Source: CAYVDH01 sp964450355 (GTDB lineage Bacteria > Bacteroidota > Bacteroidia > NS11-12g > UBA955). From it: 22,412 nucleotides of DNA. The position numbers were made by a program, and so were the translations under genes. The stretch is taken from assembly GCA_964450355.1 (NCBI GenBank), contig CAYVDH010000039.1:1-22412 (forward strand), written 5' to 3'. Below, one piece after another: positions 15,663-22,412 of the stretch (position 1 is the first letter of the stretch; each line of letters opens with the position of its first letter). Below the pieces are notes generated by a model that was not told the origin of the DNA, ran no database searches, and saw only the letters and a list, made by a program, of their open reading frames with translations.

Positions 15663-16541
15663 ATGAGAATAGGAATATTTGCTAAAGTCATTAAAAGTGA
15701 ATTTCACTTTAATCTAATTAAAGACATATTAAACTTCATTGAATCTCAAGGAGCTAAATTATTAATACAAGAACAATTGTACAACGAGCTTAAAAGATTC
15801 AATTTCCCTAGTGAGAATTACACTTGTTTTATCACCGTTAATCAAATAAACCCTGAAATAGATTATTTAATCACCATAGGCGGAGATGGAACCATATTAG
15901 ACTCAGTAGAAATTATACATCAAAGCGGTGTACCTCTTATAGGTCTTAATACAGGCAGGTTGGGTTTTTTAGCCAATGTTTCAATTGAACATTTAAAACA
16001 AGCTTTTAATGAATTATCAAAAGGAAGTTTTTTATTGGATAAAAGAAGTTTATTGGAATTACATAGCCATGAACAATTGTTCGATTTTCAATTTGCTTTA
16101 AATGACTTTGTATTACACAAAAAAGAAACCAGCAGCATGATCATAGTGCATGCTTTTTTAAATGGCGAACCACTCAATTCCTATTGGGCTGATGGATTAA
16201 TTGTCTCTACCCCTACTGGTTCATCAGGATATTCATTAAGCTGTGGTGGCCCAATTTTATTCCCTAAAACATCCAGTTTTGTTATTACTCCTATAGCGCC
16301 ACACCATTTAAATGTTAGGCCTGTGATTGTCCCAGACGACCAAGTTCTTTCGTTTGAAATAGAAGGAAGAAGCAATAATTTTTTAGCTTCGCTTGACAGC
16401 CGCTCAACCACCATTCAAAAAGGGGCACAAATTGCTATAAGAAAAGCCGACTTTCAAATTAACTTAGTGCGTTTTACTAACAATACTTATTTAAGTACCT
16501 TGCGCGAAAAAATGTTATGGGGGTCTGATTTAAGGAATTAA
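15663..16541 (+). CDS. nadK: NAD kinase
   Basis: NAD kinase phosphorylates NAD to NADP in the cytoplasm and is normally essential. The 292 residues have the GGDGTIL motif (G73-G76 is GGDG), NTGRLGFL, the ALNDFVLHKKE block and ADGLIVSTPTGSSGYSLSCGGP with the substrate-binding Asn/Asp and Gly residues. Length is typical. It has its own promoter (15587-15615). The S41 protease gene follows after a 31-base gap. Its place beside a CBS gene that may bind adenylates is suggestive but not a proven link. The minus-strand ORF 16181-16414 is a shadow. Confidence 0.95.
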   Translation: MRIGIFAKVIKSEFHFNLIKDILNFIESQGAKLLIQEQLYNELKRFNFPSENYTCFITVNQINPEIDYLITIGGDGTILDSVEIIHQSGVPLIGLNTGRLGFLANVSIEHLKQAFNELSKGSFLLDKRSLLELHSHEQLFDFQFALNDFVLHKKETSSMIIVHAFLNGEPLNSYWADGLIVSTPTGSSGYSLSCGGPILFPKTSSFVITPIAPHHLNVRPVIVPDDQVLSFEIEGRSNNFLASLDSRSTTIQKGAQIAIRKADFQINLVRFTNNTYLSTLREKMLWGSDLRN

Positions 16542-16561
16542 TTCACTTTTAAAAAAATAAT

Positions 16562-16569
16562 TATATTTG
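16562..16569 (+). promoter_or_regulatory. -7 promoter element of the S41 protease gene
   Basis: TATATTTG fully matches TAnnTTTG. The ATG at 16573 follows after only three bases. If used, transcription would begin at about the start codon. No -33 TTG is apparent, and the fit may be chance in such AT-rich DNA. Confidence 0.4.
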
Positions 16570-16572
16570 TTT

Positions 16573-18216
16573 ATGTCTTTCTCTAAAAAAAAATTATCCA
16601 TTGTCCTAGTCATTGCTTTAGCTTTATTTAGTTTTAAACAAGCTGATGATTACTTTGAAGTCAGTAAAAATTTAGAAATTTTTAGCGCAGTTTACAAAGA
16701 ATTGCACACGGGTTATGTTGATGAAATAAAACCTGGCGACATGATGAAAAAAGGCATTGATGCCATGATGATGTCCTTAGACCCATATACCAATTTTTAT
16801 ACCGAAAGTCAGGCTGAAGATGCCATGATACAACGCAGTGGTGAATTTGGAGGTATTGGTTGTAGCAGCATGAAAAGAGGCGATTACATTTACATTACTG
16901 TTGTTCACAAAGGATTGCCAGCCGATATTGCAGGATTAAAAGTAGGAGACAAATTACTTGAAATCAATGGAAAATCATTCATTGGAAAAAGCATTGATGA
17001 AAGCAGCAACGCACTGAGAGGTGCTCCTAATACTAAATTAAACATTACCATAGATAGAGCTGGCAATAAACTGTCCATGGAAATTACCCGTCAAGAAATT
17101 AAAACAAAAAATGTGACTTACTATGGAATGGTGAATCAAGAAGTAGGATACATGAAGCTTGAACATTTTATGGCTGGTGCAGGCGAAGAAGTAAAAAATG
17201 CATTGGTAGATTTAAAATCAAAAGGAGCTAAAAACATCATTTTAGACCTAAGAGACAACGGTGGGGGATTGCTTCACGAAGCAGTTCATATTGTGAATGT
17301 ATTTGTTCCTATTAACACCCTAGTGACTACTACCAAGGGCAGATTGCAAGAAGAATTTAGAGAATATTTCACCCTTAACAATGCCATTGATGCAAAAATC
17401 CCATTGGTTGTATTGGTGAATCAATACTCAGCTAGTGCTAGCGAAATAGTAAGCGGAGCAATACAAGATTTAGATAGAGGCATTGTCATTGGAAGAAATA
17501 CATTTGGCAAAGGATTGGTTCAAAACACACGCTCATTGCCTTATAGAACTCAAATGAAACTGACAGTAGCTAAGTATTACATTCCATCGGGCAGATGCAT
17601 ACAATTATTGGATTACAGCAAACGAAACTCAGATGGCAGCGCTGGCATTATTCCAGACAGTTTGAGAAAAGCATTTAAAACTAAAAACAATAGAAAAGTA
17701 TTTGATGGCGGTGGTGTAAAGCCAGATATACTGGTTGACGATGCTCAAAAACCAAACATTGTTAAACTGCTTGAATCTAACTACATTTATTTTGATTATG
17801 CCACACATTATTTTTCTAAAAACAAACAAATAAGCGACAGCAAAACGTTTACTTTGAGTGAAACTGATTATCAAGATTTTAAATCTTACATTAGTTCCAA
17901 CCAATTTACATATACCACATCATCAGAAACAGCGATAAAACAATTAAAAGAAAAATTAAAAAATGATGCTTATGACCAACAAATGTCTAATGAAATTGCT
18001 CAATTAGAAAACAAAATGAATGCTGTTAAATCTTCTGATTTGGATAAAAACAAAAATGAAATTTTAAAGGCATTGCAACTCGAAATAGTAAGAAGATACT
18101 TCTATGAAGAATCAAAAATTGAAAATTCATTTGCAATAGATGAGCACTTTAAAAAAGCATTGGATTTATTTAATGACCCTGTTAAATACAATCAATTATT
18201 ATCTCCATTGAATTAA
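16573..18216 (+). CDS. S41 C-terminal processing serine protease
   Basis: This is a C-terminal processing peptidase (Prc/CtpA type) acting in the periplasm. The ATG at 16573 is preferred over the TTG two codons upstream; it gives MSFSKKKLSIVLVIALALF, a basic then hydrophobic N-terminus that serves as signal or anchor. The 547 residues include a PDZ domain at about 94-175 (GGIGCSSMK...GLKVGDKLLEING). The S41 catalytic core includes S288 in NQYSASASEI and K313 in NTFGKG, 25 residues apart as in the family (Ser/Lys dyad). The C-terminal ~150 residues are helical and Lys-rich. Substrates are unknown; outer-membrane and envelope proteins are typical. The TauE/SafE gene abuts its stop codon, so they are co-transcribed. 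Confidence 0.93.
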   Translation: MSFSKKKLSIVLVIALALFSFKQADDYFEVSKNLEIFSAVYKELHTGYVDEIKPGDMMKKGIDAMMMSLDPYTNFYTESQAEDAMIQRSGEFGGIGCSSMKRGDYIYITVVHKGLPADIAGLKVGDKLLEINGKSFIGKSIDESSNALRGAPNTKLNITIDRAGNKLSMEITRQEIKTKNVTYYGMVNQEVGYMKLEHFMAGAGEEVKNALVDLKSKGAKNIILDLRDNGGGLLHEAVHIVNVFVPINTLVTTTKGRLQEEFREYFTLNNAIDAKIPLVVLVNQYSASASEIVSGAIQDLDRGIVIGRNTFGKGLVQNTRSLPYRTQMKLTVAKYYIPSGRCIQLLDYSKRNSDGSAGIIPDSLRKAFKTKNNRKVFDGGGVKPDILVDDAQKPNIVKLLESNYIYFDYATHYFSKNKQISDSKTFTLSETDYQDFKSYISSNQFTYTTSSETAIKQLKEKLKNDAYDQQMSNEIAQLENKMNAVKSSDLDKNKNEILKALQLEIVRRYFYEESKIENSFAIDEHFKKALDLFNDPVKYNQLLSPLN

Positions 18217-19020
18217 ATGAGTCAGGTCATTCTATTGTTATTCATTACTGGTATTTTAGGGGGATTATTAGCTGGCGCGCTAGGTGTAGGTGGAGGCATT
18301 ATTTTTGTTCCAGTAATTCAATGGTATCTTTCAGAACATCAAATTACTAAAGAAGTAGTGGATTACACATTGGCTAATAGTTTTTGTTTGGTTTTTTTTA
18401 TTGGTTTAATGGGACTAATTATTCAAAAAAACTTAAAACATTATAAAATCATATTAATTACTGGTCTATTTGCAGTTTTATCTTCACTCATTACTACATA
18501 TTTATTTCGATTGTTAGAATTCAATTCACCAATTGTTTTTAAACTTATTTTCTCCATCATTTTAATCATCACAATCGCTAAACTTTTAATGGCTAAAAAA
18601 AAGGAAGAAAACACCGAATTAATCCTTCCTAACAACAGTAAATTCATTCCTGCTGGATTAGTTGCTGGCTTCATTACTTCCATCAGTGGATTGGGTGGGG
18701 GCATCGTTATGGTGCCTTATTTTAACCAAATATTTAAATTGCCACTAAAAACCTCAACAGGATTATCCCTGTCTGTAATTCCAATCATCGTTTTGCCTTT
18801 ATTTATTTATTACATGGTTCAACATCCTGCACAGCTAAACAACAACCTAACACATACTGGATATGTGATTTGGGGTTTAACCATGCCTGTAATTTTGGGC
18901 TCAATGATAGGCATTCCTTTTGGCTTAAAGTTTTCTAAAAACAGTAAACAAAACACCTTAAAATACATTTTTCTTGTCTTTTTAGGCATTACCTTAATCA
19001 AACAGTTAATTAGTTTCTAA
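18217..19020 (+). CDS. TauE/SafE-family membrane permease
   Basis: This 267-residue membrane protein of the TauE/SafE (DUF81) family has about eight transmembrane segments. Both halves carry the family's Gly-rich motif: GLLAGALGVGGGIIFVPV near residue 15, and GLVAGFITSISGLGGGIV near 150. This is the usual internal duplication. Family members export sulfite, sulfoacetate and related anions; the substrate here is unknown. A Lys-rich cytoplasmic loop lies in the middle (MAKKKEENTE). The ATG starts the base after the protease stop, so they share a transcript. Its stop is two bases from the stop of the convergent VOC gene, with no terminator hairpin between. Confidence 0.9.
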   Translation: MSQVILLLFITGILGGLLAGALGVGGGIIFVPVIQWYLSEHQITKEVVDYTLANSFCLVFFIGLMGLIIQKNLKHYKIILITGLFAVLSSLITTYLFRLLEFNSPIVFKLIFSIILIITIAKLLMAKKKEENTELILPNNSKFIPAGLVAGFITSISGLGGGIVMVPYFNQIFKLPLKTSTGLSLSVIPIIVLPLFIYYMVQHPAQLNNNLTHTGYVIWGLTMPVILGSMIGIPFGLKFSKNSKQNTLKYIFLVFLGITLIKQLISF

Positions 19021-19022
19021 TC

Positions 19023-19430
19023 TTATTGAGTTGGAAACTTGGACATGTCCATAAAGAACAATTCCCAAGTATGACCATCAAAATCCTCAATGGTTCTTTG
19101 CACCATGAACCCATAGTCTCTTGTTTCATTTGGTTCAACACCTCCTGCATTCAATCCTTTTTCCATCAATTCATTCATTTGTTCTACACTTTCTAAAGAC
19201 AAAGAAAATAAGCCAGCAAGTGCTGATTTGGTATCAGCTATAGGTTTAGTAGCAAAAGTATTGAATTTTTCGTGCGATAAAATCATGAGATAAATGGATT
19301 CACTCCATACCATGCATTTTGCAGTGTCATCTGAAAATTGTGGGTTGTTTTCAAATCCTAAAGACAAATAAAAAGCCATCGATTGCTCTAAATTTTTTAC
19401 AGGTAAATTTATAAAAATTTGTTTTGACAT
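19023..19430 (-). CDS. VOC (glyoxalase/bleomycin-resistance) fold protein
   Basis: This 135-residue protein has the vicinal oxygen chelate fold. The first beta-alpha-beta unit reads IFINLPVKNLEQSMAFYLSLGF and ends in NNPQF. The second unit starts at about residue 75 and ends in DFDGHTWELFFMD, where the Glu of W-E-L is the usual metal ligand. The length is typical for small VOC proteins. Such proteins are often metalloenzymes or antibiotic/metal resistance proteins, but specificity cannot be told. The start is ATG. A TATCATTG sequence just upstream is one base from the -7 consensus. It converges with the TauE/SafE gene, two bases away. Confidence 0.88.
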   Translation of the reverse strand: MSKQIFINLPVKNLEQSMAFYLSLGFENNPQFSDDTAKCMVWSESIYLMILSHEKFNTFATKPIADTKSALAGLFSLSLESVEQMNELMEKGLNAGGVEPNETRDYGFMVQRTIEDFDGHTWELFFMDMSKFPTQ

Positions 19431-19724
19431 ATAGATTGCAATGATAAACCATATTTTAAATTAAAAAAAATCATGTTAAAAATGAATAAAAGCAAAACTC
19501 TTAAATCCTTGTTCTAACATTCATTAGTAATTATTATAAGTAAATTTTGACTGAAGCCATCATTCCATTTTTTAACCTTATTACCTTAAATGATATTTTA
19601 TTTATAGACTACATCATATAATTATACTTTAATGAACGAGCAATTGTACAGTTAATTCATTTAGTAAACTGTTACATAAAAATAACTTTTGTTTTATCAT
19701 TTATTTTTATTTAAATTTGTATGA
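19431..19724. other. Divergent intergenic region
   Basis: This 294-base, very AT-rich gap separates the divergent VOC and lipoprotein genes. It contains an inverted repeat ACAGTT (19648-19653) / AACTGT (19667-19672) and the lipoprotein promoter. The rest is low-complexity AT-rich sequence with no ORF, tRNA or repeat that I recognise. Confidence 0.35.
19688..19719 (+). promoter_or_regulatory. Promoter of the small lipoprotein gene
   Basis: A -33 TTTG (19688-19691) and -7 TAAATTTG (19712-19719) are 20 bases apart. The ATG at 19725 follows after five bases, so the message would start at about the start codon. An inverted repeat 16 bases upstream of the -33 box (19648-19672) could be an operator. 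Confidence 0.6.
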
Positions 19725-20117
19725 ATGAATGTATTGTATAAAATTTGCGCTAGTTTAATTATACTATTACACATCAGTGCATGTGAGTATGATGACACAA
19801 AATTAACTTCAGCATTTGATATTACTGATTGTAAAAAAATCAATAAAGACCAATATGGACAATATGCTAAACTCGTACTAACCATTAAAAACAATTCTTC
19901 ATCTGAATTAAGTGGATGGGCTTACATTAAAATTAAAAAAGGCAACACCATCATAGAAACATCCAGTGTTAGCTTTGATTATTTAAACGCAGGCGAAAGC
20001 TCTATAGAAGAAGCTTTGTTTGATAAATTTAGTAACCATCATGAATACGACCAAGCAAACATCAAACTTCATTGGACCGTTGATAGCACTGGATATTCAA
20101 AAGAATTCAATTTTTAA
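19725..20117 (+). CDS. Small hypothetical lipoprotein
   Basis: I do not recognise this 130-residue protein. Its N-terminus is a lipoprotein signal: hydrophobic residues to position 19, then HISAC with Cys 20. The mature part looks like an immunoglobulin-like beta-sandwich, with LVLTIKNNSSSELSGWAYIKI at about 49-69 resembling secreted FxLYD-type domains. This fold assignment is weak. The end is GYSKEFNF. It has its own promoter with a nearly leaderless start. An ATG four bases upstream is out of frame. It converges with the DUF2459 gene across a 68-base gap. Confidence 0.6.
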   Translation: MNVLYKICASLIILLHISACEYDDTKLTSAFDITDCKKINKDQYGQYAKLVLTIKNNSSSELSGWAYIKIKKGNTIIETSSVSFDYLNAGESSIEEALFDKFSNHHEYDQANIKLHWTVDSTGYSKEFNF

Positions 20118-20185
20118 TTAACTTCCCTTCAGAATTCAGTCTTATGCTTTAGTAAATCAATTGGATTGAAGATGAAGTCAGAAAA

Positions 20186-20857
20186 TTAATAATGATAGAA
20201 TATCCCTTTGTCTATTGGTGTCCATAACGCTGCTTTTAAGCCAGCATGTTTTAGTCCTTCGTTAGCCCACGTATTGCAAGTATAAAATAAACTGTATTTG
20301 CCCTTTGCTTCGAAGAATTCATCTCTTTGACCATAAGTTGTTCCTAAGATTTCTATGAATTTACCTTGTTTGGTATCAAAATTTGATTGAATGTATTCCA
20401 CTAGTTTCTTGTATTCTATTTCACTTACAGGTATTTTTTTGCACCATTCATTTTCTTTTAATTGGTTGTAATAAGTGACATGCATGGCAGATGTGCTTAA
20501 ATAAAACATAGCTTTAAATGCTGTTTTTGCTTTTAAATCCTCCCAGTTAGGTGTTTCGATATAAAACCCTTTATCTCCCCAACCAAAGGAAGCATAATTT
20601 GCTATGCTATCTTTTGATTTAGTGTTGGCAGGTTTAAGTACATCATACCAATTGTAAACTTGATTTTTCATAGGCAATACCAAATCGGTGTGCACCCCAT
20701 TGGACAATATAAACACATCGATGTTTTTTTCATCATTAGATGTTGTATTATTTACTGGAATTAGAGAAAATATAAGAGTGAAAAAGGCATAAAAAACAAT
20801 GAATAATATTCCGAATAGAAATAATCTTTTAATCCACTTGAGTGTCTTTTTTTTCAT
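20186..20857 (-). CDS. DUF2459 / TIGR02117 family protein
   Basis: This 223-residue protein fits DUF2459 (TIGR02117), a family of unknown function. It has one N-terminal membrane helix (about 11-33), so it is anchored with the rest probably periplasmic. Family motifs are IDVFILSNGVHTDLVLP (about 47-63), FGWGDKGFYIETP (90-102), and MHVTYY near 125. TTYGQRDEFFEAKGKYSL leads into YTCNTWANEGLKHAGL and ALWTP near the C-terminus. The conserved Cys and His suggest a possible catalytic or metal site, but I cannot prove one. The start is ATG, 15 bases after the stop of the small exported protein gene at 20873-21133, with which it is probably co-transcribed, along with ftsH. Confidence 0.85.
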   Translation of the reverse strand: MKKKTLKWIKRLFLFGILFIVFYAFFTLIFSLIPVNNTTSNDEKNIDVFILSNGVHTDLVLPMKNQVYNWYDVLKPANTKSKDSIANYASFGWGDKGFYIETPNWEDLKAKTAFKAMFYLSTSAMHVTYYNQLKENEWCKKIPVSEIEYKKLVEYIQSNFDTKQGKFIEILGTTYGQRDEFFEAKGKYSLFYTCNTWANEGLKHAGLKAALWTPIDKGIFYHY

Positions 20858-20872
20858 TCAAAAAATTGAATC

Positions 20873-21133
20873 TTAACAACCACAAGGGTTGAATTTCTTA
20901 ATTTTTCCTTTTTTATTTCGAGTTTCAATGATTTCGCCTTTTTCGTTGAACAAGATATAAGTCAGCAATTTGCCATTTTTATATCTTTCTTTTTTTATCA
21001 ACTTTTGGTTTTTCTTACAAATCCATACCCCATTTTTTTCATTTTTGAGATTGAATTTACCTGTGCAATTAAGGCTGTCTTCTGCTTGAATTTGTTGAAC
21101 AAAAAACAAAATGAAAACAAGCACCCATTTCAT
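20873..21133 (-). CDS. Small exported protein with YwqK/MORN-like repeat
   Basis: An ATG at 21166 would put 11 extra residues inside the ftsH end. The ATG at 21133 instead gives a clean signal peptide (MKWVLVFILFFVQQIQA) and an 86-residue protein. After cleavage the mature protein has an NGVWICKKN segment. A YKNGKLLTYILFNEKGEIIE stretch follows, resembling the YwqK/MORN-type repeats common in secreted Bacteroidota proteins, and the protein ends in NPCGC. The Cys residues could form disulphides. The start is seven bases after the ftsH stop, so it is likely read from the ftsH transcript, followed by the DUF2459 gene. Function is unknown. Confidence 0.6.
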   Translation of the reverse strand: MKWVLVFILFFVQQIQAEDSLNCTGKFNLKNEKNGVWICKKNQKLIKKERYKNGKLLTYILFNEKGEIIETRNKKGKIKKFNPCGC

Positions 21134-21140
21134 ATTAAAA

Positions 21141-22412
21141 TTAAATATCTGAAGGTTTATCTTCAACAGTTAACTCATCGTTGTTTGGTTTTATTTCTTC
21201 TATTGATACAGGATTGATTTCAGGCTGAACAGGCAGTTCCTTTTTTTCCATGTAACTCTCGTAGTTTGTTTTAGAATCAAATGGTCTTTTACCAATTATG
21301 CTTTCCAAATCGGATTGAAATAAAATTTCTTTGTTTAACAGTTCTTGAGCTAATTTAGAAAGTTCTTCTTTTTTACTCAACAGTAAACCTTTTGTTCTTT
21401 CATAAGCATTTTGTATGATTTTTCTCACTTCATCGTCTATCAATTCAGCCGTTTTTTCACTGTATGGTTTTCCAAAAGAATATTCTGAATTATCGTCATT
21501 GAAACTCACATTTCCTACTTTTTCGTTCATACCATAAAGTGTAACCATGGCATAAGCCATTCTTGTTACTCGTTCTAAATCATTTTGAGCACCAGTACTT
21601 ATTTTATTAAAAATAATGTCTTCAGCTGCTCTTCCACCCAAGGTCATGCACATTTCATCTAACAATTGTTCAGTTCTATAGATGTATTGTTCTTTAGGTA
21701 AATATTGGGCATATCCAAGTGCTGCAACGCCTCTAGGAACTATAGAAACTTTCACTAAAGGATCAGCAAATTCTAAAAACCAGCCAGCCACAGCATGACC
21801 AGCTTCATGATAAGCTACAATGTTTTTTTCTTCTGGAGAAATCAATTTATTTTTTTTCTCAAGTCCACCAATGACTCTGTCTATGGCATCTTGAAAATCT
21901 TTCATGTCTATTTTATCTTTGTTGTTTCTTGCGGCAATCAAAGCTGCTTCGTTACACACATTGGCTATCTCTGCTCCTGCAAAACCTGGAGTTTGAGCAG
22001 ACAATTTTTTTGGATCTATTTCATCAGCCAATTGTTTGCCTTGCAAGTGCACTTTGAAAATTTGTTCTCTACCTACTAAATCTGGTTTATCAATGGATAT
22101 TTGTCTGTCAAAACGGCCTGGTCTCATCAAAGCACTGTCCAATATATCAGGTCGGTTAGTAGCAGCAAGAATAATTACACCACTGTCTGTTCCAAAACCA
22201 TCCATCTCTGTTAGCAATTGGTTCAATGTATTTTCTCTTTCATCGTTTGAGCCATTGACTATGTTTTTACCTCTAGCTCTTCCTATGGCATCTATTTCAT
22301 CAATAAAAATTATACAAGGCGCTTTTTCTTTCGCTTGGCGGAATAAATCCCTAACTCTACTCGCTCCTACCCCTACAAACATTTCAACAAAATCAGAACC
22401 TGATAGAGAGAA
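21141..22412 (-). CDS. ftsH: ATP-dependent zinc metalloprotease FtsH (C-terminal part)
   Basis: FtsH is a membrane-anchored AAA+ protease that degrades misfolded membrane and regulatory proteins. The first 424 residues visible start in the AAA domain with FSLSGSDFVEMFVG, so the N-terminal part with membrane anchor and Walker A lies outside the window. Present are Walker B (IIFIDEIDAIG) and the second region of homology (ATNRPDILDSALMRPGRFDRQ). The zinc site HEAGH is encoded at 21795-21809, followed by the family Asp/Glu region. The C-terminal tail is acidic and Pro-rich (PVQPEINPVS...). All catalytic motifs are intact. Two short genes follow it closely on the same strand. The 22382 ATG is internal, not the start. 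Confidence 0.97.
   Translation of the reverse strand, partial: FSLSGSDFVEMFVGVGASRVRDLFRQAKEKAPCIIFIDEIDAIGRARGKNIVNGSNDERENTLNQLLTEMDGFGTDSGVIILAATNRPDILDSALMRPGRFDRQISIDKPDLVGREQIFKVHLQGKQLADEIDPKKLSAQTPGFAGAEIANVCNEAALIAARNNKDKIDMKDFQDAIDRVIGGLEKKNKLISPEEKNIVAYHEAGHAVAGWFLEFADPLVKVSIVPRGVAALGYAQYLPKEQYIYRTEQLLDEMCMTLGGRAAEDIIFNKISTGAQNDLERVTRMAYAMVTLYGMNEKVGNVSFNDDNSEYSFGKPYSEKTAELIDDEVRKIIQNAYERTKGLLLSKKEELSKLAQELLNKEILFQSDLESIIGKRPFDSKTNYESYMEKKELPVQPEINPVSIEEIKPNNDELTVEDKPSDI

Noticed and set aside
20118..20185. Terminator between the convergent lipoprotein and DUF2459 genes
   Set aside because: Only a 5-base CTTCA/TGAAG pair and a small CAATTG palindrome exist, with no stable stem or T run.
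22380..22382. ATG at 22382 as the start of ftsH
   Set aside because: The reading frame continues to the window edge with conserved FtsH residues (LSGSDFVE), so this is an internal Met in a truncated gene.
1..22412. tRNA, CRISPR array, insertion sequence, prophage or defence system
   Set aside because: No cloverleaf, no regularly spaced repeat, no transposase, integrase or known defence domain was seen on either strand by eye.

Overview
This window looks like a stretch of low-GC chromosome from a Bacteroidota (Bacteroidetes) bacterium. Three things point there. The base composition is strongly AT-rich. Eight plus-strand genes or operons are preceded by the promoter -7 element TAnnTTTG typical of this phylum, and clear Shine-Dalgarno sequences are absent. 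The gene families include DUF4846, DUF4197, an Omp85 protein beside nadK, and rpmH-rnpA-yidD. The species cannot be named from the sequence alone. I see no rRNA, tRNA, CRISPR array, insertion sequence or prophage. Nearly all of it is housekeeping and envelope genes.

Layout. 47-4086 (minus strand): ferrous iron uptake genes feoA and feoB, then three very AT-rich unrecognised genes (a lipoprotein, a small membrane protein and an exported protein). 4164-5299 (plus): an AlkD-type DNA glycosylase, translationally coupled to a MarR-family regulator. 5363-6884: a DUF4197 lipoprotein and a DUF4846 protein, with a strong terminator hairpin lying across the start codon of the second. 6974-7766: rpmH (52 codons), rnpA and yidD, the classic L34/RNase P/membrane-insertion cluster. 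7909-11095: a tight run of a GT-A glycosyltransferase, an SRPBCC/AHSA1 protein and an M1 zinc aminopeptidase lipoprotein. 11203-13461: a large secreted protein with a helical-repeat N-terminus and a C-terminal CAP (SCP-like) domain. 13532-19020: a CBS-domain protein, an Omp85-family outer membrane protein, NAD kinase, an S41 C-terminal processing protease and a TauE/SafE permease. 19023-22412: a VOC-fold protein (minus), a small lipoprotein (plus), then on the minus strand the C-terminal two-thirds of ftsH (cut by the window edge) followed by a small exported protein and a DUF2459/TIGR02117 protein.

The most notable pattern is in the transcription and translation signals. In five plus-strand genes the -7 box ends only 4-10 bases before the start codon, so the expected transcript would begin at or almost at the initiation codon (leaderless or nearly so). 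This pattern also helps choose starts for the CAP-domain and S41 genes. Non-ATG starts are common: four TTG and one GTG. I found no convincing previously undescribed multi-gene system. The best leads are the leaderless promoters, the terminator on the DUF4846 start, the alkD-marR pair and the CAP fusion.
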